Shown: one piece after another, positions 44,760 through 53,826 of the stretch | Layout: each line of letters starts with the position of its first letter | Position numbering within the stretch: position 1 is the stretch's first letter | Origin: Flavobacterium sandaracinum | Lineage (GTDB): Bacteria; Bacteroidota; Bacteroidia; Flavobacteriales; Flavobacteriaceae | Direction of reading: 5' to 3' | Assembly (NCBI RefSeq): GCF_004349135.1 | Contig: NZ_SMFN01000013.1 | Location: 1 to 64,000, forward strand | Length of the DNA stretch: 64,000 nucleotides | Made by a program: the position numbers and the translations under genes | The notes under the pieces: generated by a model | The model's database searches: none | Seen by the model: only the letters and a program-made list of their open reading frames with translations | Told to the model about the DNA's origin: nothing

Positions 44760-44769
44760 AAAGATCTAC

Positions 44770-44813
44770 ACCATTAACATATTAAGGTTTATTAAGTTTT
44801 CTATCTTAATGGT
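44770..44813. repeat. Intergenic inverted repeat before the first permease gene
   Basis: ACCATTAA (44770-44777) and TTAATGGT (44806-44813) are inverted over a 28-base AT-rich loop. It resembles the ACCATTAA...TTAATGGT outline of the repeat at 32374. Confidence 0.5.
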
Positions 44814-44835
44814 TTAAAAACCTAAAAAGTTTAAA

Positions 44836-45942
44836 ATGAAAAGATTCATCGGATTTGTAAAGAAAGAATTCTACCATATTTTCAGAGATAAACGCTCGTT
44901 GTTTATACTTTTTGGTATGCCAATCGCTCAAATTTTACTCTTTGGTTTCGCCATAACAAATGAAATCAATAATGTAAATATTGCCATCTTAGACCAGTCA
45001 AATGATGTTGAAACTCAGAAAATTATTTATAAAATAAAAGCTTCCCCCTATTTTAACGTTGAAAACCAAATTGAAAAAGAAAGTGATATAGAATCCGAAT
45101 TTAAAAAAGGAAAAATTAAGGCAGTACTAATTTTTGAACCTAATTTCAGTAAAAATCTCGAAACAAAAAAAGTAGCCATTATCCAAGCCATCACTGACGC
45201 CACCGAACCAAATGTAGCAAATACCATAGCCAATTATACGTCGGCTATTATTCAGAATTATCAATCCCAAAAAAAACAATCCAATAGCAATCAAGTAAAA
45301 GTTGAAGTACAATCGAGAATGTTTTATAATCCGGAACTCAAAAGTGTATTTAATTTTGTACCTGGCGTTATGACGGTAATTTTAATGCTGGTTTCGGCTA
45401 TGATGACCTCTATTTCTATTACACGAGAAAAAGAATTGGGAACTATGGAAATCCTTCTGGTTTCTCCTTTAAAACCATTTCAGGTAATTATTGGCAAAGT
45501 ATTTCCGTATATTTTTCTTTCGATAATCAATGCAATTGTAATTTTAACATTGGGATATTTTATTTTCAAAATGCCAATTAATGGAAGTATCTTTTTGTTG
45601 GCTTTCGAAAGTATTTTATTTATAATTTCCGCACTTTCACTGGGTATATTAATTTCTACCGTTTCTAATTCACAGCAAACCGCAATGATGCTTTCCTTAA
45701 TGGGATTGATGCTGCCTGTCATTATCCTCTCTGGATTCATTTTCCCTGTAAACAGTATGCCGTTGCCGATGCAGTTGATCAGCGACATCATTCCTGCAAA
45801 ATGGTTTATTATCATTGTAAAAGCCATCATGCTCAAAGGAGTCGGAATTCAATATGTATGGAAAGAAACGCTGATATTAATTGGCATGACCGTGTTTTTT
45901 ATAACGTTAAGCATTAAAAAATATAAAATTAGATTAGAATAA
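44836..45942 (+). CDS. ABC-2 type permease (YbhS/YbhR-like), first copy
   Basis: The 368-residue protein has an N-terminal helix (KKEFYHIFRDKRSLFILFG), a large periplasmic domain (about residues 40-165) and five C-terminal helices with SREKELGTMEILLVSPLKP-type motif REKELGTMEILL. This is the ABC-2 exporter permease pattern. It works with the second permease encoded next. Confidence 0.93.
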   Translation: MKRFIGFVKKEFYHIFRDKRSLFILFGMPIAQILLFGFAITNEINNVNIAILDQSNDVETQKIIYKIKASPYFNVENQIEKESDIESEFKKGKIKAVLIFEPNFSKNLETKKVAIIQAITDATEPNVANTIANYTSAIIQNYQSQKKQSNSNQVKVEVQSRMFYNPELKSVFNFVPGVMTVILMLVSAMMTSISITREKELGTMEILLVSPLKPFQVIIGKVFPYIFLSIINAIVILTLGYFIFKMPINGSIFLLAFESILFIISALSLGILISTVSNSQQTAMMLSLMGLMLPVIILSGFIFPVNSMPLPMQLISDIIPAKWFIIIVKAIMLKGVGIQYVWKETLILIGMTVFFITLSIKKYKIRLE

Positions 45943-45984
45943 AAATTTCAATCGTAATGTCAATGACAATAAAAAAATTAAAAA

Positions 45985-46010
45985 CTTCGCGACTTTGCGA
46001 CTTAGCGGCC
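45985..46010 (+). repeat. Dispersed intergenic repeat (CTTTGCGAC type)
   Basis: CTTCGCGACTTTGCGACTTA then GCGGC is built of three near-repeats of about nine bases and is followed by a run of A just before the next ATG. The same type lies at 9302. Confidence 0.5.
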
Positions 46011-46015
46011 AAAAA

Positions 46016-47137
46016 ATGAAAACAATAGTATTCATCATTCAAAAAGAGTTTAAGCAAATTTTTAGAGACAAAAGTATGCTGCAACTGATATTTATTTTGC
46101 CCATTTTGCAATTATTAATTTTGTCAAATGCAGCCACATTCGATGTTAAAAATATTGCTATCACTTTTGTTGATAATGACAAAAGTCGGGATTCAAGAGA
46201 TTTAATAAACGCTTTTAAAGCCTCAACTTATTTTAAAGTTACAGACTCTGATTTTTCAGAAAAAGAAGCTGTCGAGGAAATGCAAAAAGGAAAAACCGAT
46301 ATTATAGTAAACATTCCGGTTCACTTCAATCGTGACCTGCAAAAAGACCAAGAAGCGAGCATTTCAGTAAATATTAACGCCATTGATGCTGCAACAGCCG
46401 GTGTTGAAAATGTATATGTAACACAGATTATAAACACCTACAATCAAAACATCCAAATGCAGTCAAAATACTTCTCCGAAAATAAAGAAGTATCGCAAAA
46501 CATACTGGTTATCCCCTCTTTTTGGTACAACAAGACCTTAAATTATAAAACTTTTATGGTACCCGGAATTTTAGTTTTATTGGTCACTATGTTAACTTTA
46601 TTTCTGTCATCGATGAATATTGTCCGAGAAAAAGAGCTGGGAACATTAGAGCAAATCAATGTAACACCAATAAAAAAGTATCAGTTTATTATTGGGAAAT
46701 TATTCCCGTTTTGGGTGCTTGGTTTAGTGATTTTAACCGTGGGTTTAGTAATAGCCAAAGTTGTTTTTAGTGTTCCCATGTTAGGTAATATCTTTCTAGT
46801 TTATGGATTCACAGCCGTGTATTTACTTTTAATTTTAGGATTAGGACTGTATATATCCAATCACACCGAAACCCAACAACAAGCCATGTTTATTGCTTGG
46901 TTTTTCATGGTAATCTTTATTTTGATGAGCGGTTTGTTCACACCTATCGAAAGTATGCCTAAGTGGGCTCAAAATCTAACGTTGTTAAACCCTATTCGGT
47001 ATTTTGTAGAGTTCATAAGAATGGTTCTTTTGAAAGGTTCCGGTTTTTCTGACGTGCTGAATAATTTATTAATCGTCAGTGGCTTTGCAGTATTTGTCAA
47101 TGGTATGGCGATTTGGAGTTACAAAAAATCAAATTAA
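46016..47137 (+). CDS. ABC-2 type permease (YbhS/YbhR-like), second copy
   Basis: The protein (373 residues from ATG 46016, MKTIVFIIQKEFKQ) has the same layout as the previous permease: one N-terminal helix, a periplasmic domain and C-terminal helices after REKELGTLEQINVTPIK. It is the last gene of the export operon. Substrate is unknown; related systems export drugs or organic cations. Confidence 0.92.
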   Translation: MKTIVFIIQKEFKQIFRDKSMLQLIFILPILQLLILSNAATFDVKNIAITFVDNDKSRDSRDLINAFKASTYFKVTDSDFSEKEAVEEMQKGKTDIIVNIPVHFNRDLQKDQEASISVNINAIDAATAGVENVYVTQIINTYNQNIQMQSKYFSENKEVSQNILVIPSFWYNKTLNYKTFMVPGILVLLVTMLTLFLSSMNIVREKELGTLEQINVTPIKKYQFIIGKLFPFWVLGLVILTVGLVIAKVVFSVPMLGNIFLVYGFTAVYLLLILGLGLYISNHTETQQQAMFIAWFFMVIFILMSGLFTPIESMPKWAQNLTLLNPIRYFVEFIRMVLLKGSGFSDVLNNLLIVSGFAVFVNGMAIWSYKKSN

Positions 47138-47640
47138 AATCTTAATTAACTTCAAAAAAATCCCAACGAAAAAACTTATATCTGCATTTTTCTTACCAAC
47201 AGTTTCCTATTATTCCTTAAGTCAGCGATTAAAGTAAATGATTTAAGAAATTCTAGAAGAGTTATTCTATTGATCTGATTTAACAAAGAGGATTCAATAC
47301 CAGATGAGAAATTCAATAGATATTATAAAAAAGAAAGTACAACGATTTCAAATAATTCTTCATCGGCAGCCTTCTTTGATCTACTAAAAGGGAATTATGC
47401 AGTGTTTATATTAAACGATGAAAATAAAAACAGTGATAATCAAAAAAATTATTTTGCTTACTGATGGTGTTAGACTTTCAACTTTTAAAAACACAAACCT
47501 GACTAATCATCCTAATATTCTTTAAGCAAGTTTGAAGGTAAACGAAAACTAAAAAAACTATTAAAATTATTTATAAATAATGAGTTCAAACTATTTCAAT
47601 GTGAGATAATCATTAATTCGGCTTTAAACAATTAAATTAG
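47138..47640. other. Intergenic stretch without a supportable gene
   Basis: The half kilobase between the export operon and the integrase remnant has no complete gene. An open frame without a start at about 47276-47461 (reading through DSIPDEKFNRYYKKES) resembles no family I know. It may be debris of the same event that left the integrase tail. Confidence 0.45.
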
Positions 47641-47835
47641 TCAAATTATATTGCCCGGCATACTTTTGCAACCACGGTAACGCTTACAAATGGTGTTCCG
47701 ATCGAGAGTGTAAGCAAATTGTTAGGGCATAAAAACTTACGAACCACCCAGCACTATGCAAAGGTTTTAGACAAAAAAGCAAGTGAAGACATGAAGATAT
47801 TGCGAGACAAATTCACTTTGGCTGCGGCCAATGAT
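47641..47835 (+). pseudogene. C-terminal remnant of a tyrosine recombinase (integrase)
   Basis: Read from 47641, the frame gives [19 protein letters not shown] and then [20 protein letters not shown], the C-terminal catalytic part of Bacteroidota conjugative-transposon integrases, including the box II Arg, LGH and the nucleophile Tyr. A stop precedes it directly (47638-47640) and the N-terminal two thirds are absent. Its end runs antisense into a truncated gene; homology stops near ILRDKFT at about 47820, although the frame stays open to 47916. Confidence 0.85.
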
Positions 47836-48899
47836 GCTAGGGTGAGTTTATCAACCGAAGTGGCTTCAGGAACTAATAAAAACGGCGAACCCCAACCCAC
47901 AGAATCCACATCATAATGATCCAATAGAAAATCGTGTTCTTCAGCAGCTCCTATGCCGCCTTGAAACGTGATTTTTAAATCCAATGGTTGTTCCGGAACA
48001 TGCATTTCTTTTTGTCCCAATGCTTTAACCATCAACTCATGCGCAGATTGAATCAATTGCTCTTTTTTCTGTTTGAATTCTTCTAAAATCGGTCCCAACA
48101 AATAGCCTTCGGTGGCAAAAGCGTGTCCGCCACAATTCAGTCCGGATTCAATTCGATATTCAGAAACCCAAAGTCCTTTTTTAGCTAAAAAATTCCCTTG
48201 AATCATTGCCGAACGAAAGTCACTTACTTTCAGCGTGATTTTCTTTTTCAGTGCATTCTTCGCATCCGGAAAGAAGGCCGAAAAACTTTCAAAATAGCTG
48301 TATAATCTTGGATTCATCCCAGCCGATAAAACAACTGAAGATTCTAATGTACTGTTTACAAAACCACGCAATGCGGCATGCGCATCATTAAAAATAATTG
48401 GTAATTGTTCCTCTTTGATGAAATTATCCTTATCCAATTTGGTCATAATATTAACATCAATATTGCCCAGATAAAGATTTTTCTCCAGATAATTTTTGAT
48501 ATTTTCTTTGAAAGCGAAACCGTCTTCCATCAAGTTTTGCAACCCTGTTTTAATCTCGGATTTGTTGGGCAGCATGGCGATGTAATTTTCCAAAGCTAAT
48601 TTACTTTCGGATAATTCTGTTTTAAAATTTTCGAATTTTTCCTTCACGATTTTGTCAACCAAATTCAAATAAGAAGTAATGCGTTCTGCGCGATAATCAT
48701 GTATTTTTTGGGTAATTTCCTGATACGGAAAATCAAATTTCTTGCTGTAAAAAGCATTCATTTTTTCGATAAGCTCATCATCCATAATTGAAATAACGGA
48801 TGAAATTCCATACTTCGCCACTCGTATCGGACTATCAATCGTATAAGCAAGTCCCATAACCGGGATATGAAAAGTATGGAGTGGTTTAAGTGTTGTCAT
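47754..48899 (-). pseudogene. Unknown flavobacterial protein, 3' end replaced by integrase sequence
   Basis: From ATG 48899 (MTTLKPLHTFHIPVMGLAYT) a 381-residue frame encodes a soluble protein with a helical middle (about residues 75-160) and conserved-looking Gly/Cys/His segments ([44 protein letters not shown]). I do not know its function. The last 25 or so residues are the antisense of the integrase remnant, so the original C-terminus is lost. It may still be expressed as a truncated product. Confidence 0.75.
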
Positions 48900-49051
48900 G
48901 CTAAAATGATTTAAATAAATAAACCACAAAAGTCGAGAAACTAAAAACTGATAAATATCATACGCTATGATACTTTAATAAGATACTTTAGCCATTTTAG
49001 GTCCTGTTTTAAGATTATTTCAAAAACAATACATTTTACACTTTTCTAGTA

Positions 49052-49063
49052 TGATTTCAATCA
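49052..49063. promoter_or_regulatory. Fnr-like box upstream of the Crp/Fnr gene
   Basis: TGATTTCAATCA is a perfect Fnr core (TGATNNNNATCA). Its centre lies about 30 bases before the -7 element at 49088, close to the classical activator position near -41 of the predicted start. Confidence 0.7.
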
Positions 49064-49087
49064 TAATATTGTTAAATTTATAGAAAT

Positions 49088-49095
49088 TATATTTG
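49088..49095 (+). promoter_or_regulatory. Promoter -7 element of the Crp/Fnr gene
   Basis: TATATTTG fits TAnnTTTG exactly. Transcription would begin near 49100. Confidence 0.6.
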
Positions 49096-49148
49096 TAGCA
49101 ATTGCAAATATGCGTCCTAAAAAACACATTCTTAAATCCACTTTAATT

Positions 49149-49742
49149 ATGCAAATAGACATAGATTTACTTTTTTCTTGGGGCGCTGTTGCGAAAAAAT
49201 ACAAAAAAAACGAAGTAGTTTTTAATGAAGATGAAGTGGCCCATTTTTATTATCAAATTATTGATGGAAGCGTGAGAATGTTCAATTCAAATGACGAAGG
49301 AAAAGAGTTCACACAAGGACTTTTTTGTAAAGGAGAGAGTTTTGGCGAACCTCCATTGTTTATTGACCAACCGTATCCCTCGAAAGCAGTTTGCCTTCAA
49401 GATTGCACCATTATGAAGCTATCAAAAGATAAATTTTTAAAAATTCTTGATGAATATCCTTTAATTCAAAAATCATTTTTGGTTTTACTTGCCAATAAAA
49501 TTCATTCAAAATCCAATACTTCAAAAGAGATCATCAACCAGAAACCAGAGTTTAGAATTCTTGCTTTTTTGAACACACACAAAAGAAAATCGGAATGTAA
49601 TGACCAAAAAGTATTAATTCCTTACACACGTCAGGAAATTGCAAATTTTACCGGTTTGAGAGTCGAAACGGTGATTCGGGTTTTTTCGAAAATGAATGAT
49701 TGCAACAAAGTTGACATCATCAATCACAAAATATTTTATTAA
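49149..49742 (+). CDS. Crp/Fnr-family transcription regulator
   Basis: The protein (197 residues from ATG 49149, MQIDIDLLFSWGAVAKKY; an upstream ATG at 49110 adds 13 residues) has a cyclic-nucleotide-binding-type fold (about residues 15-110; DGSVRMFNSNDEGKEF, GESFGEPPLF) and a winged helix (YTRQEIANFTGLRVETVIRVFSKM). It lacks the N-terminal Cys cluster of classic Fnr, like NO/redox regulators DNR and NnrR. Its own promoter carries an Fnr box and similar boxes precede the nar, nir, nor and nos genes, so it is the best candidate for regulating them. Confidence 0.9.
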   Translation: MQIDIDLLFSWGAVAKKYKKNEVVFNEDEVAHFYYQIIDGSVRMFNSNDEGKEFTQGLFCKGESFGEPPLFIDQPYPSKAVCLQDCTIMKLSKDKFLKILDEYPLIQKSFLVLLANKIHSKSNTSKEIINQKPEFRILAFLNTHKRKSECNDQKVLIPYTRQEIANFTGLRVETVIRVFSKMNDCNKVDIINHKIFY

Positions 49743-49749
49743 AAAAAAT

Positions 49750-50982
49750 ATGAAATTAAACATACAATTCTGGCTAAAATTTTCGTTGCTAAATCTATGT
49801 ATTGTAGCCTCGCTTGGGGTTTTAATGCGTTATAAAATTGGTTTTGAATTTCCTTATTTCAATCAAAAAAACATCTTACATTCCCATTCCCATTTTGCAT
49901 TTTCAGGATGGATCACACATACTTTGATGACATTGATGACATATTATCTTCAGGAAAAAATCACTGATTTTCAAGCAAATAAATATCAAAAAATAATCAT
50001 AGCCAATCTAATTTGTTCTTATGGAATGCTGATTTTTTTTATTATTCAGGGATACGGAATGATTTCCATATTTTTCTCAACGGCATCGATCTTGGTTTCT
50101 TATGTTTTTGGTTATTATTACATCAAAGATTTAAAAAAACTGGATACCGATTTCGCTGCTATTAATTGGTTTAAAGCCGCCATAGTTTTCAACATTATTT
50201 CCTCTTTTGGGACTTTTTACTTGGCTTACATGATGGCCAGTAAAAATGTCATTCAGGATTTATATTTAGCATCTATTTATTATTTTCTACATTTTCAATA
50301 TAACGGTTGGTTTTTCTTTGGTTGTATCGGTTTGTTTTTTGGCTTTTTAAATCTAAAAAAATCAGAACATTCCTTTTACGAAACTTCCTTTAAGCTGTTT
50401 GCTGTTTCTTGTATTCCTGCCTATTTTTTGTCCACACTTTGGTTGGATTTACCCGTTTGGCTTTACACAATCTCTGTCTTTGCAGCAATAATTCAGGTTT
50501 TTGCATGGTTTAAACTTCTTTTAATTTTAATACAAAAACAAAAAGAGTATCTGAAAAATTCCGCTTCATTGTTACGCTATATTTTGCTCTTTTCCTGTTT
50601 GGCATTAAGCATAAAATTCATTCTGCAATTGGGTTCAACAATCCCATCTTTAAGCCAGCTTGCCTTTGGTTTCAGACCAATTGTAATCGCCTATTTACAC
50701 TTGGTTTTATTGGCGGTAATCACGTTGTTCTTGTTGTTTTACATCTATGCCAGTCATCTGATTATTATCAATAAAAAGATAAAAATTGGCTTGGTTCTAT
50801 TTTCCGTTGGCGTTCTATTAAACGAGTTGGTTCTCGCCATTCAAGGTGTTGCATCATTCACTTATACTATTATTCCGTATGTGAATGAACTTCTTTTCGT
50901 TGTCGCCTTACTCTTGCTTTTAGGAATTGGGTTTACTACTTATTTTTCTATCAAAAAAGTTAAAAACAACCCGCCTTTATGA
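49750..50982 (+). CDS. Polytopic membrane protein resembling heme-copper oxidase subunit I
   Basis: The protein (410 residues from ATG 49750, MKLNIQFWLKF; seven bases after the regulator stop) has about 12 hydrophobic segments. HSHSHFAFSGWITH, YYFLHFQYNGWFFFG and IAYLHLVLLAVITLFLLFY fall where heme-copper oxidases and NorB have heme-ligand helices, but the full set of His ligands is not present. It may be a heme-binding or degenerate relative, possibly linked to NO or copper. The assignment is tentative. Confidence 0.6.
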   Translation: MKLNIQFWLKFSLLNLCIVASLGVLMRYKIGFEFPYFNQKNILHSHSHFAFSGWITHTLMTLMTYYLQEKITDFQANKYQKIIIANLICSYGMLIFFIIQGYGMISIFFSTASILVSYVFGYYYIKDLKKLDTDFAAINWFKAAIVFNIISSFGTFYLAYMMASKNVIQDLYLASIYYFLHFQYNGWFFFGCIGLFFGFLNLKKSEHSFYETSFKLFAVSCIPAYFLSTLWLDLPVWLYTISVFAAIIQVFAWFKLLLILIQKQKEYLKNSASLLRYILLFSCLALSIKFILQLGSTIPSLSQLAFGFRPIVIAYLHLVLLAVITLFLLFYIYASHLIIINKKIKIGLVLFSVGVLLNELVLAIQGVASFTYTIIPYVNELLFVVALLLLLGIGFTTYFSIKKVKNNPPL

Positions 50983-51049
50983 TTGAACGCATAGAATAAA
51001 CAATTGATAATTAAGTACTTTGCTATATAAAACCAAAGTAACCTTAATT

Positions 51050-51607
51050 ATGAAAAAATCAATTCAATTAGTAGCCGTCGTTTGTTTCTTTACCATTTTT
51101 GGTTGTAAACAAAATAGCGAAGCTCCATCTGAAACAACAACAGAAAATACAGCAACCCAAGGTCCTGGACAGTCTGCCGTGGTTGACGAAGCTTCTAGTC
51201 CAAATATCGTTCAGACAGCCTCCGGAAGCAAAGATCACTCCACACTTGTAACAGCCGTAAAAGCAGCAGGATTAGTGGATGTATTGAGCAATGCCGGACC
51301 GTTTACCGTTTTTGCACCAACAAACGCTGCCTTTGATAAACTCCCAAAAGGAACCGTTGAAGGATTATTAGAATCTGGAAAAAAAGATGATTTGAAAAAC
51401 ATATTAGAGTATCATACTTACGTAGGAAATCTAAAAACAGAGTACATGCAAGACGGGCAGGAATATGAACAAGTAAATGCCGGAAAAATAAAAATCACCA
51501 AAGTAGGTGATAAAGTATTTGTAAATGGTTCCGAAATAGTAACTTCAATCCCAACATCAAACGGAATTATACACGTAATTAATGATGTTTTACTTCCAAA
51601 AAAATAA
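51050..51607 (+). CDS. Fasciclin-domain lipoprotein
   Basis: The protein (185 residues from ATG 51050) has a lipoprotein signal (FTIFGC at about residues 14-19), a Thr/Ser/Glu-rich linker and a fasciclin (FAS1) domain with STLVTAVKAAGLVDVLSNAG, FTVFAPTNAAFDKLP and a C-terminal NGIIHVINDVLLP. Surface-attached FAS1 proteins often act in adhesion. Link to denitrification is unknown. Confidence 0.9.
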   Translation: MKKSIQLVAVVCFFTIFGCKQNSEAPSETTTENTATQGPGQSAVVDEASSPNIVQTASGSKDHSTLVTAVKAAGLVDVLSNAGPFTVFAPTNAAFDKLPKGTVEGLLESGKKDDLKNILEYHTYVGNLKTEYMQDGQEYEQVNAGKIKITKVGDKVFVNGSEIVTSIPTSNGIIHVINDVLLPKK

Positions 51608-51633
51608 TATTATTAATTCATTTTGCCAGATTG

Positions 51634-51667
51634 AAAAAAGCGTAAACTAAAATAGTTCACGCTTTTT
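51634..51667. terminator. Bidirectional terminator between fasciclin and hemoglobin genes
   Basis: AAAAAAGCGTAAACTA (51634-51649) pairs with TAGTTCACGCTTTTTT, with one mismatch and a very short loop. T runs occur on both strands, fitting the end of two convergent transcripts. Confidence 0.85.
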
Positions 51668-51676
51668 TTATGCTTT

Positions 51677-52048
51677 TCAACCTATTGTTTTGTACATCAA
51701 TACCCCCGAAATATTCATAGCTCTTTGTTTGATTTCTTCAGCTTTTTCTCCTGTGAATAACTCATCAACAGTTTCATTGAACAAAGCATTCCAATGCTGA
51801 AAATGAGCTTCTTTCATTTCACTTTTTTGATGTAATTCTTTATGTTTAGTCATCGGGTTTCCGGTATAATTCCCTTTAGAAAACATAATATTCTCCCAGA
51901 AATCATACATTTTAGGCAAATGCTCTTCCCAATTCACCTTGGCTACATCCGTAAAAAAATAACCGATTTTAGTATCTGTTTTTATTTTACCGTAGAAAGT
52001 GTTTATCAGCTTCTCAATGTCGTTTCTGTTTATTATATCTGTTTTCAT
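51677..52048 (-). CDS. Group III truncated hemoglobin
   Basis: The 123-residue protein has the short globin fold: KLINTFYGKIKTDTKIGYFF, HLPKMYDFWENIMF, and the proximal His in HFQHWNALFNETVDELF. Truncated hemoglobins can bind O2 or NO. It ends the nos operon, after a small cupin gene, which suggests NO handling. Confidence 0.9.
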   Translation of the reverse strand: MKTDIINRNDIEKLINTFYGKIKTDTKIGYFFTDVAKVNWEEHLPKMYDFWENIMFSKGNYTGNPMTKHKELHQKSEMKEAHFQHWNALFNETVDELFTGEKAEEIKQRAMNISGVLMYKTIG

Positions 52049-52059
52049 TTCTAGATTTT

Positions 52060-52353
52060 TTAGCCTTTAAACAATAAACACAAACTGTCTTCCAATGCTT
52101 CTACTGAATGCAAAACTGCTACCGGAATTTCTTGTTCGTCATAAAGAAAGAGTTCATTTTGTTGGTTCTCCTCTTTATAAATCACGTTTCCTTTTATCAC
52201 CAATAATTTGGCAGGAACATCCGTTTTATGCTCCTTGAGAATCATTCCTTTTTTGAAAGCAATCACCATTACTTTACTGCAAGAAGTATTTTGAACCACT
52301 TGCGCCACTGGATTAGCGGCATTTTCTAGTTTTTGAAGAATATCTTTAAACAT
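52060..52353 (-). CDS. Small cupin-like protein in the nos operon
   Basis: The 97-residue protein has a compact beta-rich pattern (KVMVIAFKKGMILKEHKTD; AKLLVIKGNVIYKEE; LFLYDEQEIPVAVLHSVEAL) as in single-domain cupins. Its start overlaps the nosY stop. Function unknown. Confidence 0.75.
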   Translation of the reverse strand: MFKDILQKLENAANPVAQVVQNTSCSKVMVIAFKKGMILKEHKTDVPAKLLVIKGNVIYKEENQQNELFLYDEQEIPVAVLHSVEALEDSLCLLFKG

Positions 52354-53120
52354 TATAAATCTTTGTTTTTAAATTTGATTAATGAAATAAAAAATGGAAT
52401 AATAATCCACAAACACAATAACGAAAAAGAAAGAAGCAGTCCCAATGATGTCCCGAAAAAATCTTTGAAAATTGCTCCGGTATATCCCATCATCGCCGAA
52501 ACATCAAGATGCAGCAAGATTTGGATTCTGGCTAAATCTATTGGACTGAACGCCGTAACTACAATCATTGCTTTCTCTATTGGATAATCTGAAAACTGAA
52601 ACAGCAAATACAAAATTATTCCATCAAAAAGCAACGCAAAATACAACCAACCCATAATGGCAATACCTATTCCTTTTGCTTTGTCTCTGGTGAGTATTGA
52701 ACTTAAAAACGCCAAAGCCACGAAGACCAACGTAATCAGACAACCTATGACGAGCATCATAATGCCTACACTATTCGGCGCATTGATTAAAAGCGGAATT
52801 CCGGCACCAATAAAAAAGGCTAAAACCATTGCTAACGAAAGTCCGAGAAACAGACTCAACCAAATTTTCTTGCGTTTAATGGGTTGGCTTAACAAAAGCT
52901 CAATAAACTCTGTACTATTGTACAAATAAATCGTGGCAAAAAGAATGGAAACCAACGGAACCGTGAATAAAATTATATTTAAAATGGTAAGCAATCCTTT
53001 GGCAGAATTATCTTCCAGCCCAAATGAACTCCAGGAAAGAATGGCTAAAATAAGCGTGTACGCCAGTATAATCTTGTTCTTCAGAATGTCTAAAAAAATA
53101 ATCTTAATGATTCTGTTCAT
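52353..53120 (-). CDS. nosY: NosY-like ABC permease
   Basis: The 255-residue protein has six transmembrane segments and the ABC-2/NosY layout (IYLYNSTEFIELLLSQPIKRKKIW). It overlaps nosF by 17 bases. NosD, NosF and NosY together supply sulfur and help assemble the copper-sulfide centre of nitrous oxide reductase. Confidence 0.9.
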   Translation of the reverse strand: MNRIIKIIFLDILKNKIILAYTLILAILSWSSFGLEDNSAKGLLTILNIILFTVPLVSILFATIYLYNSTEFIELLLSQPIKRKKIWLSLFLGLSLAMVLAFFIGAGIPLLINAPNSVGIMMLVIGCLITLVFVALAFLSSILTRDKAKGIGIAIMGWLYFALLFDGIILYLLFQFSDYPIEKAMIVVTAFSPIDLARIQILLHLDVSAMMGYTGAIFKDFFGTSLGLLLSFSLLCLWIIIPFFISLIKFKNKDL

Positions 53121-53826
53121 TACTTTTGTTTTTTAAGATTTTAGCAATTGCTTTGGATATTTTTTGTTCGTTTGTTGATTCCAATAAATCCGCGATACTT
53201 TGATGAAAATGCACTGTTCCGTCTTGCATGTAAATAATTTGGGTAATCAAATCATCTAATTCGCTCAAAAGATGGGAAGTAATCAAGATGAGTTTTCCCT
53301 TTTCTTTTTCTTTTATAATTTTTTCTTTCAATATTTCGGAAGCCAATGGATCTAATCCCGCTGTAGGTTCGTCTAAAATCAACACCTCAGGATTAAACAG
53401 AAAAGCCAACGTAGCACTTACTTTTTGCGTTGTTCCACCCGAAAGTGTCCGCATTTGTTTGTCGACTATTTTTTCGAGCTGAAATGCATGGACTAAATCC
53501 TCATCTAAAACCTGATCCGAATTTCGAATTTTTTTTATCATTTCGATGATTTGCCCAACTGTCATGTAATCCGGATATCGCCCTATTTGAGGCATGTAGC
53601 CTATTTGTTCGCGATATTTAAATTCCTTTAAAATTGATTTTTCATTGAATAAAATATCGCCTTTAGAAGGAATCACCATTCCCAAAATACTTTTTATCAA
53701 AGTCGTTTTTCCACAGCCATTTGGACCAATTAGAGCAATGCATTCTCCTTTTTTAAAAGAAAGATTGACATCATTTAAAACCTCTAATTTTCCAAATTTT
53801 TTATATATTTTTTTTATTTCAATCAT
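53104..53826 (-). CDS. nosF: NosF ABC ATPase
   Basis: The 240-residue ATPase has Walker A GPNGCGKTTL, signature LSGGTTQKVS and Walker B VLILDEPTAGLDP. It is coupled to nosD (overlap of four bases) and nosY, forming the NosDFY maturation complex. Confidence 0.93.
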   Translation of the reverse strand: MIEIKKIYKKFGKLEVLNDVNLSFKKGECIALIGPNGCGKTTLIKSILGMVIPSKGDILFNEKSILKEFKYREQIGYMPQIGRYPDYMTVGQIIEMIKKIRNSDQVLDEDLVHAFQLEKIVDKQMRTLSGGTTQKVSATLAFLFNPEVLILDEPTAGLDPLASEILKEKIIKEKEKGKLILITSHLLSELDDLITQIIYMQDGTVHFHQSIADLLESTNEQKISKAIAKILKNKSNEQNH

